The position numbers and the translations under genes were made by a program. A DNA stretch of 14,626 bases from contig JANXYT010000443.1 in the NCBI GenBank assembly GCA_025355915.1, forward strand, positions 1 through 14,626, read 5' to 3'. Source of the stretch: Holophagaceae bacterium. GTDB lineage: Bacteria > Acidobacteriota > Holophagae > Holophagales > Holophagaceae. The notes beneath the pieces were generated by a model. It searched no databases. It was not told the DNA's origin and saw nothing but the letters and a program-made list of their open reading frames with translations. Below are positions 13,983 to 14,626 of this stretch, one piece after another (the stretch's first letter is position 1; every line of letters begins with the position of its first letter).

Positions 13983-14626
13983 CCCGCCTTGAGCGGGGCC
14001 GTCCCATCCGGCTTCGCGGGGAGCAGGCGATCGTAGGCCCACAGCAGGACGGCCGTAAGCACACCCACCCCGATGATGGTCCAGAGCATGCCGGTCGGCT
14101 GGTGCTTCACTTCACCGAAGTGATGCATCAGCTTCCCGCCGAACCAGCCACCGATGAGGGAGCCGAGGCCGATGGGAAGGAAGGCGAAGCCCATGTAGGT
14201 CCCCTGCTGGCCCGGGGGGGCGAGGCGCGAGATGTACTCGTAGTAGCGTGGCGACTGCACGATCTCCCCGAGCGCCACGCAGACGAGGGTGATGATCACA
14301 CCGGTCACGGTCGGCTTGAAGATCAACACAAGCCAGGCCAGGGAGGAGATCAAGGTGCCGATGGTGACCGCCTTCACGGAGGCGATCTTCTGCGTGGCCA
14401 GGTTGATCAGGACCGTCAGTAAGATGACCACCAGCGGGCCGGTCATCAACAGCAGTTCCGTGTCCGCCTTCGGATCGACGTACTTCACGATGTAGAGCGG
14501 CAGCGTGATGAACTCCTGCCAGTACACCACCCAGTACCCGGTGAAGATCAGCAGGAACAGCATGAATTTCGGGTTCGAGAGCACCGTGATGAAGTTCCTG
14601 CCGGTTTCTCGCAATGAAGGTAGCGG
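13979..14626 (-). CDS. MFS permease, C-terminal half (runs off the right edge)
   Basis: These are the last 215 codons of a membrane transporter. The frame is open to the window edge, so the start is missing; the TTG at 14614 is not a credible start because coding continues through it. About six hydrophobic segments can be seen: FMLFLLIFTGYWVVYW, LVVILLTVLINLA, TIGTLISSLAWLVLIF, ITLVCVALGEIVQSP, GFAFLPIGLGSLIGGWFGG and TIIGVGVLTAVLLWA. The loop ALGEIVQSPRYYEYISRLAP resembles the GELxxSPxG loop of proton-coupled oligopeptide transporters (POT), so a peptide permease is possible. I can only support the MFS fold firmly. It is convergent with the peptidase gene. Confidence 0.8.
   Translation of the reverse strand, partial: PLPSLRETGRNFITVLSNPKFMLFLLIFTGYWVVYWQEFITLPLYIVKYVDPKADTELLLMTGPLVVILLTVLINLATQKIASVKAVTIGTLISSLAWLVLIFKPTVTGVIITLVCVALGEIVQSPRYYEYISRLAPPGQQGTYMGFAFLPIGLGSLIGGWFGGKLMHHFGEVKHQPTGMLWTIIGVGVLTAVLLWAYDRLLPAKPDGTAPLKAG

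Noticed and set aside
1..14626. tRNA, rRNA, CRISPR array, insertion sequence, prophage or toxin-antitoxin pair
   Set aside because: I looked for clover-leaf ends, regular repeats, transposase motifs and small paired genes and saw none. The window is ordinary chromosomal coding DNA outside the points raised.

Overview
The window is 14.6 kb of GC-rich, very densely packed bacterial chromosome. The protein set points to a diderm (Gram-negative-type) bacterium: LpxA makes lipid A, MqnA indicates menaquinone synthesis by the futalosine route, and there are an HD-GYP regulator and a large exported dipeptidyl peptidase. My guess is an Acidobacteriota member of the Holophaga/Geothrix kind. That is an impression from family mix and gene order, not a search result. 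I see no RNA genes, insertion sequences, CRISPR arrays or phage genes, and no gene-free stretch reaches 300 bases; the longest is about 100 bases, before the dipeptidyl peptidase gene.

Layout from left to right. (1) The tail of a MacB/LolD-type ABC ATPase and a beta-carbonic anhydrase, both on +. (2) A minus-strand block reading right to left: a GAF/HD-GYP c-di-GMP phosphodiesterase, fabZ, lpxA and era. The last three overlap or nearly touch, linking fatty-acid dehydration, lipid A synthesis and 30S ribosome assembly. (3) A plus-strand pair: a TrmA/RlmD-type RNA uracil methyltransferase overlapped by a short S-adenosylmethionine decarboxylase (speD). (4) A minus-strand DNA-alkylation repair cluster: an MGMT homologue whose active-site Cys is Ala, a normal MGMT, an Ada(N)-AraC-AlkA fusion, and a second normal MGMT overlapped with the fusion by ATGA. 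(5) On +, mqnA, a PepQ prolidase and an exported DPP-IV-type peptidase. The last two can act in sequence on proline-containing peptides. (6) At the right edge, on -, the C-terminal half of an MFS permease.

Three observations deserve most attention. The alkyltransferase cluster holds two complete copies and one catalytically dead, strongly degenerate copy beside an Ada-AlkA fusion. The RNA methyltransferase has no usable start in frame at its expected N-terminus, and one extra base in a C4 run would restore an ATG. Three genes share a TANNNT box exactly 6 nt before the ATG, which suggests leaderless transcription. At all three convergent gene junctions the two stop codons lie 11 bases overlapping to 4 bases apart, each pair inside a small palindrome, with no classical terminator visible.
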